The notes under the pieces were generated by a model. It was not told where the DNA came from, did not search any database, and worked only from the letters and a program-made list of their open reading frames with translations. Of a stretch of DNA of 64,000 nt, positions 25,212-33,058 are shown piece by piece (the stretch's first letter is position 1; each line of letters starts with the position of its first letter). Both the position numbers and the translations under genes were made by a program. The DNA comes from Paraburkholderia fynbosensis. Its GTDB lineage: Bacteria > Pseudomonadota > Gammaproteobacteria > Burkholderiales > Burkholderiaceae. Where the stretch lies: positions 248,001 to 312,000 of the forward strand of contig NZ_CADIKI010000004.1 of the NCBI RefSeq assembly GCF_902859935.1, in the 5' to 3' direction.

Positions 25212-27344
25212 TCAGACGCCACGCGCGGCGCTTAGCAATTCTCCCCACTCGTAGTCGACGCGATCCGGGGTGAAAGGCAATACACCGGCGCCCGGCGTGA
25301 AGGTCAATTCGCCGAAGTAGAGTCGATTGTCAAAGGCATAAAGATCGACGCGGACGTATTCGAAATCGCTCGCCAGCGTCGCCGCTGCTTTCAGAAGCGC
25401 ATTGAGGTTCGATGGTCGCGCTAACCCCTGATCGCTGCGCTTGTACGGCCCAATTGCGATTTCCATGCGGTTCCAACTGGCATCGTACACATCTCCGCGT
25501 GTGTTGCTACCAAACCGGTCGCTGATGACAAGGATATACATCACCGGTTTTCGGAGGTTTCCCGAGAAACAATGGATTTTGAAGTCGGCCGGAATGTTTC
25601 CGTCGCGATCGAGCAGCAGGGTCTCGAAGAAAATGCGTGGTTTGATCTCGCGGTAATGCCGCTCCCGATCTATCCAATAGAAATCTGTGGAAAGCCATTT
25701 TTCCTCAAGTTGCTTTAATTCTTCAAATGAAGTTGCGGATTTGTCTCTGACTATTTTGACGAAACTGCTGCCATGATTTGCCTTCATGACAAACTGATCC
25801 GGCAGGCTATCGTAGACTTCCCGGCAAAAATCGGCGGGTGCCGCAATCAATGGAACGACATGTTGGCTGCCCAGCTTCCTTTCCACGTACGCACGTGTGG
25901 CGAGTTTGTCGCTCAGTACCGCGTAGCGTGGATCGGGTCGCAGATTGCGCTGAAGTATCTGCTCATTGAACGTGATGGGCTTGCGCAGTCGAGGGAAGCG
26001 CCCAATGCACTTCTTGTGCAGCAAACGAAGGAACAGGGCATCGGGCAAAAGTGATTTCCCGGCTTCCTTGAATCTGCGGGTCAGGCTTTGCGGTTCGCAT
26101 TGATGCGAACGCTCGCCGGGCAGAGCGTGATTGCCATTGCAAACGTCGGTCAGTTTCTCAAGAAGCCTGACTGCTTCAATGTGCGCGTTGAATCGCGCCT
26201 CGATCTTATGGCGCGCGTTCGCTGCTATTTCCGTCAAGTTGTACATGCCTGCAGAAATTTCATCGATGACCTTCGCCAAGCCGACCGAATCGCGCTCATT
26301 CACGAGAAAACCTGAGACACCGTGATCGATTAACTCAGGAATGCCGCCATGACGTGACGATACGGTTATTACGCCCGAGGCCATCGCTTCCATCAGCACT
26401 ACCGGCACGCCTTCCATGTCGCCATCCGACGCAGTCACCGAGGGGAGCACAAAGATGTCGGCTTCACTCATCAACGTCCGCACTTTCTCGTGAGGCTGCC
26501 CGCCTAGAAAACGGACATGCGATTCGAGATTCAACTGGGCCACCAAAGCTCTCAGCGCATTTTCAAGTTGACCTGAGCCGACGATGGTCAGCTTCACCGC
26601 ACACTTGATATATGCCATGGCCCGAATCGCATATTCGACACCTTTCTTTTCCGTCATTCTTCCAATGAGAAGAATACGCAACGTCGTCGGTGACGAGTCG
26701 CACCTCGAGAAAGGAAATTTGTCGATATCGACACCCATACGGCTGACATGGATCTTTGCGGAATCGCAACCCCACCCCCGAATGCGCTCTGCAAGGAACT
26801 GACTGACTGGCAGAAAGAGTTGGCCACATCGAAAGAGGCGAAGATACTCGCGACGATAGGAACGAACCAGCCTGTGGCTCGTCACGTCATGGCCGTGAAA
26901 GACAGTAACCAGGGCTCCAGAAATCAGTCCTGCGTCGCGCAAGTATTGCGCACGAACACCGACCATGCCGAAATGTGCGACTACCGCTTCGTACTTCAGG
27001 GCCGAGTTCATACTCGAGACGCGCGCAATATCGGCCGCCGCTGCCCATCGCCGCTGAAGCACCGCGCGCGCCGCGACTCGGCAGGCATGATGTGCGCGCT
27101 GATCGTAAAGTCCGCGCAACACGAGTTGTGCAACAGCTAGTATTTTCGCAGCGCGACTCGCGCCGCACTTCGGACTCTCGAAGGGCGGACATTCGCGGTC
27201 TATCACCCGGACAAGCGAGTCATCGCCCCGCGTGAGGCCCAGAATCGAGACATCGGCGCCAGCATCTCGTAGCGCCCGCGCTTGCTCTATGATGAACGTC
27301 TCGGAAAGCACAGGAAAGCGTTGCGCAATGATAAGTATCCGCAT
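25212..27344 (-). CDS. Fusion of GT4 glycosyltransferase and TupA-like ATP-grasp domain
   Basis: 710-aa protein. Residues 1 to about 385 are a GT-B fold group 4 transferase (MRILIIAQRFPVLSETFIIE; GRMTEKKGVEYAIRAMAYI; donor-site region SEADIFVLPSVTASDGDMEGVPVVLMEAMA with the E-x7-E pattern). Residues of about 420-705 match the ATP-grasp family linked to polysaccharide and teichuronopeptide synthesis (FNEQILQRNLR, SDKLATRAYV, DQFVMKANHGSSFV, FYWIDRE, and the end YVRVDLYAFDNRLYFGELTF). One protein would thus both transfer a sugar and ligate a carboxylate to an amine. GAGGG precedes the ATG at 27344. It is the main intact gene of the accessory block. Confidence 0.85.
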   Translation of the reverse strand: MRILIIAQRFPVLSETFIIEQARALRDAGADVSILGLTRGDDSLVRVIDRECPPFESPKCGASRAAKILAVAQLVLRGLYDQRAHHACRVAARAVLQRRWAAAADIARVSSMNSALKYEAVVAHFGMVGVRAQYLRDAGLISGALVTVFHGHDVTSHRLVRSYRREYLRLFRCGQLFLPVSQFLAERIRGWGCDSAKIHVSRMGVDIDKFPFSRCDSSPTTLRILLIGRMTEKKGVEYAIRAMAYIKCAVKLTIVGSGQLENALRALVAQLNLESHVRFLGGQPHEKVRTLMSEADIFVLPSVTASDGDMEGVPVVLMEAMASGVITVSSRHGGIPELIDHGVSGFLVNERDSVGLAKVIDEISAGMYNLTEIAANARHKIEARFNAHIEAVRLLEKLTDVCNGNHALPGERSHQCEPQSLTRRFKEAGKSLLPDALFLRLLHKKCIGRFPRLRKPITFNEQILQRNLRPDPRYAVLSDKLATRAYVERKLGSQHVVPLIAAPADFCREVYDSLPDQFVMKANHGSSFVKIVRDKSATSFEELKQLEEKWLSTDFYWIDRERHYREIKPRIFFETLLLDRDGNIPADFKIHCFSGNLRKPVMYILVISDRFGSNTRGDVYDASWNRMEIAIGPYKRSDQGLARPSNLNALLKAAATLASDFEYVRVDLYAFDNRLYFGELTFTPGAGVLPFTPDRVDYEWGELLSAARGV

Positions 27345-27599
27345 GAATCGGCCCTCGTTAAGCGTGCCGGGAACAATAACCACGTGCACCTCACGCGAAA
27401 AGCTCAACGCCTACCCTATTGCTATTGACCTTCGTGAGACGCAAAGCGCATGTGAGGCGCCTTATAACTCCCCGAGTCTTGCGCATCCGTTGTGAATGCT
27501 GACGATCCGTACATAACGAAGAAGACCGAACGCATCTCGCCGAACGTTTGTGAGCGAATCCCGATCGCGGTCTGAGGACCGACGCGTCAATGCGATGAG
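27345..27599. other. Intergenic, no gene seen
   Basis: About 255 bp between the GT4/ATP-grasp gene and the GtrB remnant. Nothing recognisable beyond the ribosome binding site of the downstream gene. Confidence 0.3.
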
Positions 27600-28056
27600 C
27601 CGAGTCCGTCGCTAACGAACACGTCGCACACAAATGTCCTCGCACCGGCGCAGACATCGCAAAAGACCACACGAACGCGTAGCGCCACCCTGGACGCGCC
27701 GCTGCCGACAGTTGCGCCGCTCATGAAGCGACCATTGACCCGCTTGACTCGCCAGGACAACATCGCAGTCGTTGTTGGCAAGGAAATTCGCCAGCAACGA
27801 CTCGATCCTGTGAATATTCCGATGGCCCCGATTGCGCGCGAGTTTGACGCTGCCATAGCGGGCATTCTTCGCATGCAGCGCTTCAACGATCGGCCAGGTG
27901 CGGTTGCGGGAACCGTCGTCGACGAAAGTGATGCGGCCTTCGTTACTCACTTCGCCGGCGTCGGTCAATCGCTCCACAGGGCGCGAGAAGCCGCGTACCC
28001 GTCTCAGGATGGCCTGCTTCGTTGTGGCACGGTACGACCAGATTCAACGTCGTCAT
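27600..28056 (-). pseudogene. Remnant of a GtrB/DPM1-like glycosyltransferase 2
   Basis: A start at 28056 reads MTTLNLVVPCHNEAG, the canonical opening of bactoprenol or dolichol-phosphate sugar transferases. A frameshift follows. The next frame contains EGRITFVDDGSRNRTWPIV and GSVKLARNRGHRN, the usual second and third motifs. The remaining part is scrambled in at least one more frame and stops about 150 codons after the start, against a normal length of about 310. Broken gene. Confidence 0.7.
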
Positions 28057-28188
28057 CGGCAAATCCCCATTTCTGAAGCTGCCTCGACCCGGAGTCAGGC
28101 GTTTAACGTATTTGGACATTAATACGCATTTCCGATCACATGCAAGCGCAAGGTCTTAGCGTGTCCGAAAATCACTAAAACAACGGGG

Positions 28189-28258
28189 AAAACGCCGAAC
28201 CAGAATGCATCATCCTCGCCTGCAACATTTGTGCATCTCGCGAAGGGTCGGCGTTTTT
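28189..28258. repeat. Inverted repeat, 10-bp arms with nested ATGCA/TGCAT
   Basis: AAAACGCCGA (28189-28198) is inverted as TCGGCGTTTT near 28248-28258. The inner loop carries another short inverted pair ATGCA/TGCAT. It may be a terminator-like structure or the scar of a mobile element at the methyltransferase remnant. Confidence 0.5.
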
Positions 28259-28479
28259 TTGCCGAGTACAAGACTCGCGACATCACCGAGCAGACGGCTC
28301 GCCGTCATGCGTTGCCCGCGCCCATGCTCGATTTCGGAGCGGGCGTGGGGGCGTCGATCGCTTGGGTGAAGGGCAACTTGCCGAACGTGCAGCTCACGTG
28401 CGCGGATGTATCGGAGCGCTCCCTGGAAGTCGTGCAAAGCCGCCTCCTGGTGACGCATGACCGTCCGGCTCCACCATGA
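28231..28479 (+). pseudogene. SAM-methyltransferase fragment
   Basis: An 82-codon frame whose middle part is a class I methyltransferase core: FFAEYKTRDITEQTARRH, then motif I MLDFGAGVGASIAWVKGNLP and motif II LTCADVSERSLEV. Everything before and after is missing, so it is a fragment of a gene normally about 250 codons long. Confidence 0.65.
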
Positions 28480-28868
28480 TGGACGATAATCCACTGGCAC
28501 GAAAGATCTTAGGTTTCGCCCCGGTGGTCCAGTCCAACGGTCGACGGATGACGATGCGGGGCATGCGGCCGGGCGGCTCTTCATGGCCGGCCGGGCGCAG
28601 CCTCACCCGATTGCCGCGGACAGCTTCGACATCAGGCGGCGAACGGCAGCATCCGGCCCGAGCCCCGAGGCCGACATAGCACAGGTAGTCAGCTCAGGCG
28701 ACGGCTGCCAATTCATTCAAGCGCAGACTGTTTCGCGGCACGGCCTGATTCAGGGCTAGGCCTCGCGCGGTCATGACGTGCAGCGTGGTGGTGCGATGGT
28801 TGTCGATTTCGATGCGAGTCGATCGTCGTATCTTCAAACCGATCGGATCCGTAGACACGGAGAACTTT
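28480..28868. other. Intergenic, no gene seen
   Basis: About 390 bp between the methyltransferase fragment and the DHFR-family gene, with degraded-looking frames in both directions. Nothing recognisable beyond the GGAGA before the next gene. Confidence 0.35.
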
Positions 28869-29486
28869 ATGCGCAAGCTCATTGTTTTCACTTTCATTAG
28901 CCTCGATGGCGTCGTTCAAGCTCCAGGCGGGCCCCAAGAAGATACCAGCGGCGAATTCCGCTTTGGCGGCTGGACGGTTCCCTACGCCGACGAAGCCGTC
29001 GGCCAAAACCTGCAGGACGTGCTCTCGGAACCGTTCGAGTTACTGCTAGGGCGTTGCACCTACGACATATTCGCGGGGTATTGGCCGCACGTGCCGGCCG
29101 ACTCAGGCAGCCGCGCGATTGCCGACGTGTTCAACCGCGTACCCAAGCACGTGGCCACGCATCGACCCGGTCCCCTCGACTGGCAGAACAGTCGCGCGCT
29201 GCAGGGCGACCTTGCCGACGCCATACGCACGCTAGAACCGCAAGACGGCGCCAATCTGTTGACGTTCGGCAGCGGCGCGATGGTGCGCCAACTGCTCGCC
29301 GCCGGTCTGGTGGACGAGCTTCGGCTTCTGATTTACCCCGTCATGCTTGGACGCGGCAAGCGCTTGTTCGGCGACGACGCACTGGCCTGCGCTTTCACGC
29401 TGGCTCACTCGGTCAGCACGCCCGGCGGTGTGCTGATTACCCGCTACCTGCGCGACGGCGAAGTGCGCACAGGATCGTTCGAGTAG
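28869..29486 (+). CDS. Dihydrofolate reductase family protein (RibD C-terminal-like)
   Basis: 205-aa NADPH-dependent reductase of the RibD_C/DHFR superfamily: MRKLIVFTFISLDGVVQAPGG (nucleotide-binding strand and SLDG motif), LLLGRCTYDIFAGYW, NLLTFGSGAMVRQLLAAGLVDELRL and LIYPVMLGRGKRLF. These proteins are usually stand-alone reductases of unknown substrate. GGAGA precedes the ATG at 28869. A hairpin terminator follows at 29.56 kb. Confidence 0.85.
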   Translation: MRKLIVFTFISLDGVVQAPGGPQEDTSGEFRFGGWTVPYADEAVGQNLQDVLSEPFELLLGRCTYDIFAGYWPHVPADSGSRAIADVFNRVPKHVATHRPGPLDWQNSRALQGDLADAIRTLEPQDGANLLTFGSGAMVRQLLAAGLVDELRLLIYPVMLGRGKRLFGDDALACAFTLAHSVSTPGGVLITRYLRDGEVRTGSFE

Positions 29487-29562
29487 GGCGGCTATCTCAG
29501 CAGGGAGCCGGCAATTCGGGATGCTCTTCCGGGCACGACGAATTGACGCCTCACGCATCCTT

Positions 29563-29592
29563 TCAGCCGAACCCATTTCGCGGTTCGGCTGA
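29563..29592 (+). terminator. GC-rich hairpin after the DHFR-family gene
   Basis: Perfect 11-bp stem (TCAGCCGAACC at 29563-29573 with GGTTCGGCTGA at 29582-29592) and an 8-nt loop. No T run follows, so it may stabilise the 3' end or terminate weakly. Confidence 0.5.
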
Positions 29593-30033
29593 GTGTCTGT
29601 GTTCGTGCGAAGAGGCGAATCCATGAGACGATTCGCATCCGTCTTTGCCAGCAATTCGAAGTCGTTAGTCGATCGCTTTCCGAATTGCCATTAACGGCGG
29701 ACTGGGTCCCCAGCTCAAAATGCAAATGCAAATGCAAATGGCATATAACAATCGATGGCACTGACAGCGGTCCGAGAGCGCACCCAAAATGTGTGTCTGT
29801 GCACCTGATAGACAACATCAGCAATCACGATCACCTCGCCCCAATCCATACGCCAGGCGCGCCGCAATTCATCCAATGCGCAACACCCCTCACACTCCCA
29901 TAAAAAAAAATCCTCACCGTCACCGAATGTGCTAGAAATAACAACTGCACGGGGGCACCGGCAAACAGCCGTACGGGGCAAGCGAGCAAGCGATCTTGGG
30001 CTTTCAAAATTCTTAATCGCCGCGAGGTGGATC
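29593..30033. other. Intergenic, 441 bp, with short AAATGC microsatellite
   Basis: AAATGC is repeated three times plus a partial copy at 29718-29740. An A run lies near 29901-29910. No gene was seen. It should contain the promoter of the Q/P-rich protein gene. Confidence 0.5.
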
Positions 30034-30840
30034 ATGAGAATAAAAACGCTTTTAGGGTTCGGGGTGACGACGGTTGCCTCGGCGCTAACGCTACAGTCCG
30101 CCCCTGCGTGGGCCGACGGTCCCGAAGCCGCCTATGCGGCCGACGAGGAAGCGCCGGCTGCTTCGCTCAGTCCGGATGAATATCAGGTCAACGCGGACGG
30201 CATGAAAGAGGACCCGAAAGCGAAGATGTCGGATGTGGCTCGTGCTTATCGCAACGGCTATATCAATCGTGGCAAGGAGGATCAGGCGGGTTATAACGCG
30301 ATGATCGAATCGCACAACCACGGCCAGCGCAAGCCCACCAACACGCAGGTGGCCCGAGTGGACGTACCGCCCTTGCCGGCCGGCCTTCCCGAAGACGACA
30401 ACTCGAAGTACACCACCATCCCGCCGCAGCCTCGCCAGTATGCGCAGCGCCAGGTCTCGCAACCGCGCCAGGTGCCACAGCCGCCGCAGCAGCAACAGCC
30501 GCAGCCTCAGTACCGGCAGGCCTATCAGGAGCCGCAGTACGCACCGGCTATGCCGATGCAGTACCAGCCGGCGCCCGAGTATGCACAGGCGCAAATGCAG
30601 CCGGTCTACGCCGACAGCCAGCCTGTGTATGTGCGCCAGGAGTATGCGCCGCCGCCTCCGGTCCAGTATGTCCAGGTCTACGCGCAGCAGCAGTATGAAG
30701 AGATGCCGGTGGTGGAAACCGTGATGCAGCCGGTCGCGCCGCCTGTCGCCTATCAGGTCTATCGGCCGCCGGTCTACTACAGCGCGCCGCGCATGTATGC
30801 GTATCGCGCGCCGATGGTCAGCTATCGGATGTGGCGCTGA
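30034..30840 (+). CDS. Exported Gln/Pro/Tyr-rich protein
   Basis: 268-aa secreted protein of unknown function. Signal peptide residues 1-27 (MRIKTLLGFGVTTVASALTL, cleaved after AWA). A conserved-looking acidic domain follows at about 30-115 (SLSPDEYQVNADGMKEDPKAKMSDVARAYRNGY). Residues of about 130-260 are low complexity, Pro/Gln/Tyr-rich with repeating QYxPxP-like units, as in surface or sticky extracellular proteins. GAGG precedes the ATG at 30034, which decides the start. It is transcribed alone. Confidence 0.72.
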   Translation: MRIKTLLGFGVTTVASALTLQSAPAWADGPEAAYAADEEAPAASLSPDEYQVNADGMKEDPKAKMSDVARAYRNGYINRGKEDQAGYNAMIESHNHGQRKPTNTQVARVDVPPLPAGLPEDDNSKYTTIPPQPRQYAQRQVSQPRQVPQPPQQQQPQPQYRQAYQEPQYAPAMPMQYQPAPEYAQAQMQPVYADSQPVYVRQEYAPPPPVQYVQVYAQQQYEEMPVVETVMQPVAPPVAYQVYRPPVYYSAPRMYAYRAPMVSYRMWR

Positions 30841-31130
30841 CGCGTTAGCCAGGCGGCGCTGAACGGCGATGCACGGTCGGCGGGGAAGGGGAACGTCCGG
30901 AAAGCAATCGATGGAGTTTGTGTAGGCTCGGCAGATTCACACCGAGCCCCCGAGTCTTTGCGCGCACGAGAAGTGCGATCGCGCAAGGCGCGCAACAGAT
31001 GGCGCCTCAAACTGAAGTGTTGCCCGGCCGGCTCATGCAAACCAGACCGGTCATGTCGAAGCTGCTACAGCGGCACCGGTCCTGATTGTTCGATGCCGTC
31101 GAGCCGCGCATCGACGACAACGCGTCGAGC

Positions 31131-31514
31131 CTAGTGACCGCTGCTGTGCCGTGTGCGCACAGTCAACCGGTTTGTCACGGCCCTGACGCCGCGAACCGAT
31201 CGTGCGGCATTCCCGGCACGCTGAATCTGTGAGCGCTGCGGCACGCTGCCCGTCAGCGTCACCACGCCGTGGCGCGCCTGCACATGAATCGACGCGGAGT
31301 TCAGCCCGGTCGTGCGCGTAAAGGCGCGGCGAACGTCGCGGACCAGCTGACTATCGGTTCTGGCTCGAGACGGAGACGTCGTGATTGACGGGTTTTGCGC
31401 GGACGCATCGTTCGGCATACCGCCGGGCGTCTGAGCAAACGCATACGTTGCGCCAATCGCGAGGGATACGGCGACAATCGCGCCGACTATTCTGCTCGTG
31501 CCGTTTGTTCTCAC
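31131..31514 (-). CDS. BON domain exported protein (GTG start)
   Basis: 127-aa periplasmic protein. AGGAGG lies five nt before GTG at 31514, so a GTG start is preferred over longer frames. Signal peptide residues 1-28 (IVGAIVAVSLAIGATYAFA). The BON domain spans about 55-125 (DSQLVRDVRRAFTRTTGLNSASIHVQARHGVVTLTGSVP and a final RGVRAVTNRLTV). BON proteins bind lipids or peptidoglycan-associated membranes and often respond to osmotic stress. Confidence 0.85.
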   Translation of the reverse strand: MRTNGTSRIVGAIVAVSLAIGATYAFAQTPGGMPNDASAQNPSITTSPSRARTDSQLVRDVRRAFTRTTGLNSASIHVQARHGVVTLTGSVPQRSQIQRAGNAARSVRGVRAVTNRLTVRTRHSSGH

Positions 31515-31903
31515 TATTCCTCCTTTGCCGGTTTGTCCGGGTCTGCCTTTCAAGCTGCGTGGTGCCAGCGGGGGCGAAGCGGTGAAACGTGACGCCGCCT
31601 CGAGAAGCGTGTGCGACCGCCGGATCTGATTATATGCCGCGCTGACAGTATGGACGGGGCATTCACGACCTTGCCGCGTGACGGCCGGTTCTCGCGGGTG
31701 AGGCGAGGGCGACGAGTCACGACGCATGTGTTGTTGTGACGGCGGCGTGTCGACGGAGAACGGCGGAAAGCGGCTTGCCGGAGGATGGCGAAAGCGCGAA
31801 GGGCACACATACTCTCCGGCCAGTGCGCAGCGCAAGCGCCGCAGACCGGCGGGAAGATTGCATCGCGAACGTGCGTCGATTGCCTCGCGACCGGGTGCGT
31901 GCA
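31515..31903. other. Intergenic, no gene seen
   Basis: 389 bp between the BON gene and the MHYT remnant on the same strand. Several frames run through, without motifs or a ribosome binding site apart from the AGGAGG that serves the BON gene. Confidence 0.35.
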
Positions 31904-32473
31904 TCAGCGCCTCAAGCCTCGCATGCGATCCACCTGCTCGTTGAGTTGGGCGACCGAATTGGCGAAAAACTTTGCGTGCGCTTGCGCATCACATGGCGCT
32001 GATCGGCGCTTCGCAGTGCGTGCGCTCAAGAGCGCCGCCGTCGACGCTGCGATCGCAATGATGATCGACGGCGCGAAGATGGCGGGATCATAGTGAATCG
32101 CAGGCTCCATCAGCAACGCGTGCATGCCCACCTAATGCATGCTGGCGATGCCCAGACCCATCAACACCCCCCACCAGCAACCGGACCAAACTCAGATCGT
32201 TGCGTGTGCCGATATACAACGCGAACCACGAGACAAGCACGGCAATGAGAAGCGAGTAGCCGGTCACGGCGAGATCGGAGTCGAGTGGAATGCTCAGGGA
32301 AGACGACAGCATTTCGATGAAGTGCATCGACCAGATGCCGACGCCCATCGCCAACGCGCCGCCGGCCAGCCGGATCAGCCGCGTGCGCGCGCAGGCCAAA
32401 GGAGATCCGGTCCGCGAGACCGAGCGCCGTATAGGAAGCGAGCGTCGCGATGACGAGAGAGAAGGCGACCTTT
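31904..32473 (-). pseudogene. Frameshifted MHYT-domain membrane sensor
   Basis: Three frames together reconstruct an MHYT domain. Frame A near 32400-32473 reads VAFSLVIATLASYTALGLADRIS, frame B near 32210-32370 reads GGALAMGVGIWSMHFIEML and LAVTGYSLLIAVLVSWFALYIGTR, and frame C near 31920-32131 reads MGMHALLMEPAIHYDPA and SIIIAIAASTAALL. The MHYT repeats (here MHF and MHA) are normally copper-sensing helices fused to a GGDEF/EAL or kinase domain, which is missing. There are at least two frameshifts. Broken gene. Confidence 0.75.
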
Positions 32474-33058
32474 TATAAGAGCTCGATTTGTGATGACAGG
32501 CAGAATCGCCCGCATTCGTTGTCGATGAATGGCTCGCAAATGGCCCGCAAATGGCCCGGCCAGCAAACCGCACTGGCCGATGCCGTTGTCTATTCAGTCG
32601 GAGTCTCCTCCATGGCAGCCGGATCATTCCGCGGCATTGCATCGGTTGCGAATTGAATTCGGTTCGGATGCAGAGCGGAGCGGAAAACAAAACGGAATGG
32701 CGTTTAGTCCAGCCGGCGGCAAGCTAATTGAAGAATTGAAGGGAAAATGACGGGTTAATTCCAATTGTTGCCGGATGTATGGCGGGTCGGCGGCGTGGCG
32801 CGCAAGCGCGGTCAGTGACGGGATTCGGCGCCGTTCGACCCGGTTGAGGCCTGCCTCTGACGAATATTCAGCATCCGCGCTTCAAACCGTGACAGCCCCA
32901 TGTCTTCTGGACGAAGCCGGCCTTGCGGGGACGGCCGCCTCGGCGAACGCACGGTATCCTGGCGGAGCTCATCAACCCGCCATGTGCGTAAGCGCACCGA
33001 CGGAGGGCATTACGCCGGCGCGTAATAGAGCGAAAATTCCTGGTTCAGAAAACCTGCT
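32474..33058. other. Intergenic, no gene seen
   Basis: 585 bp with a short 12-bp direct repeat (CGCAAATGGCCC twice near 32533-32560). No gene or clear RNA element. It holds the upstream region of the two-domain hydrolase gene. Confidence 0.35.

Noticed and set aside
28694..28897. Minus-strand frame ending in MTARGLALNQAVPRNSLRLNELAAVA
   Set aside because: Looks locally coding-like but has no start context, no domain and lies in a decayed region; not enough to call.
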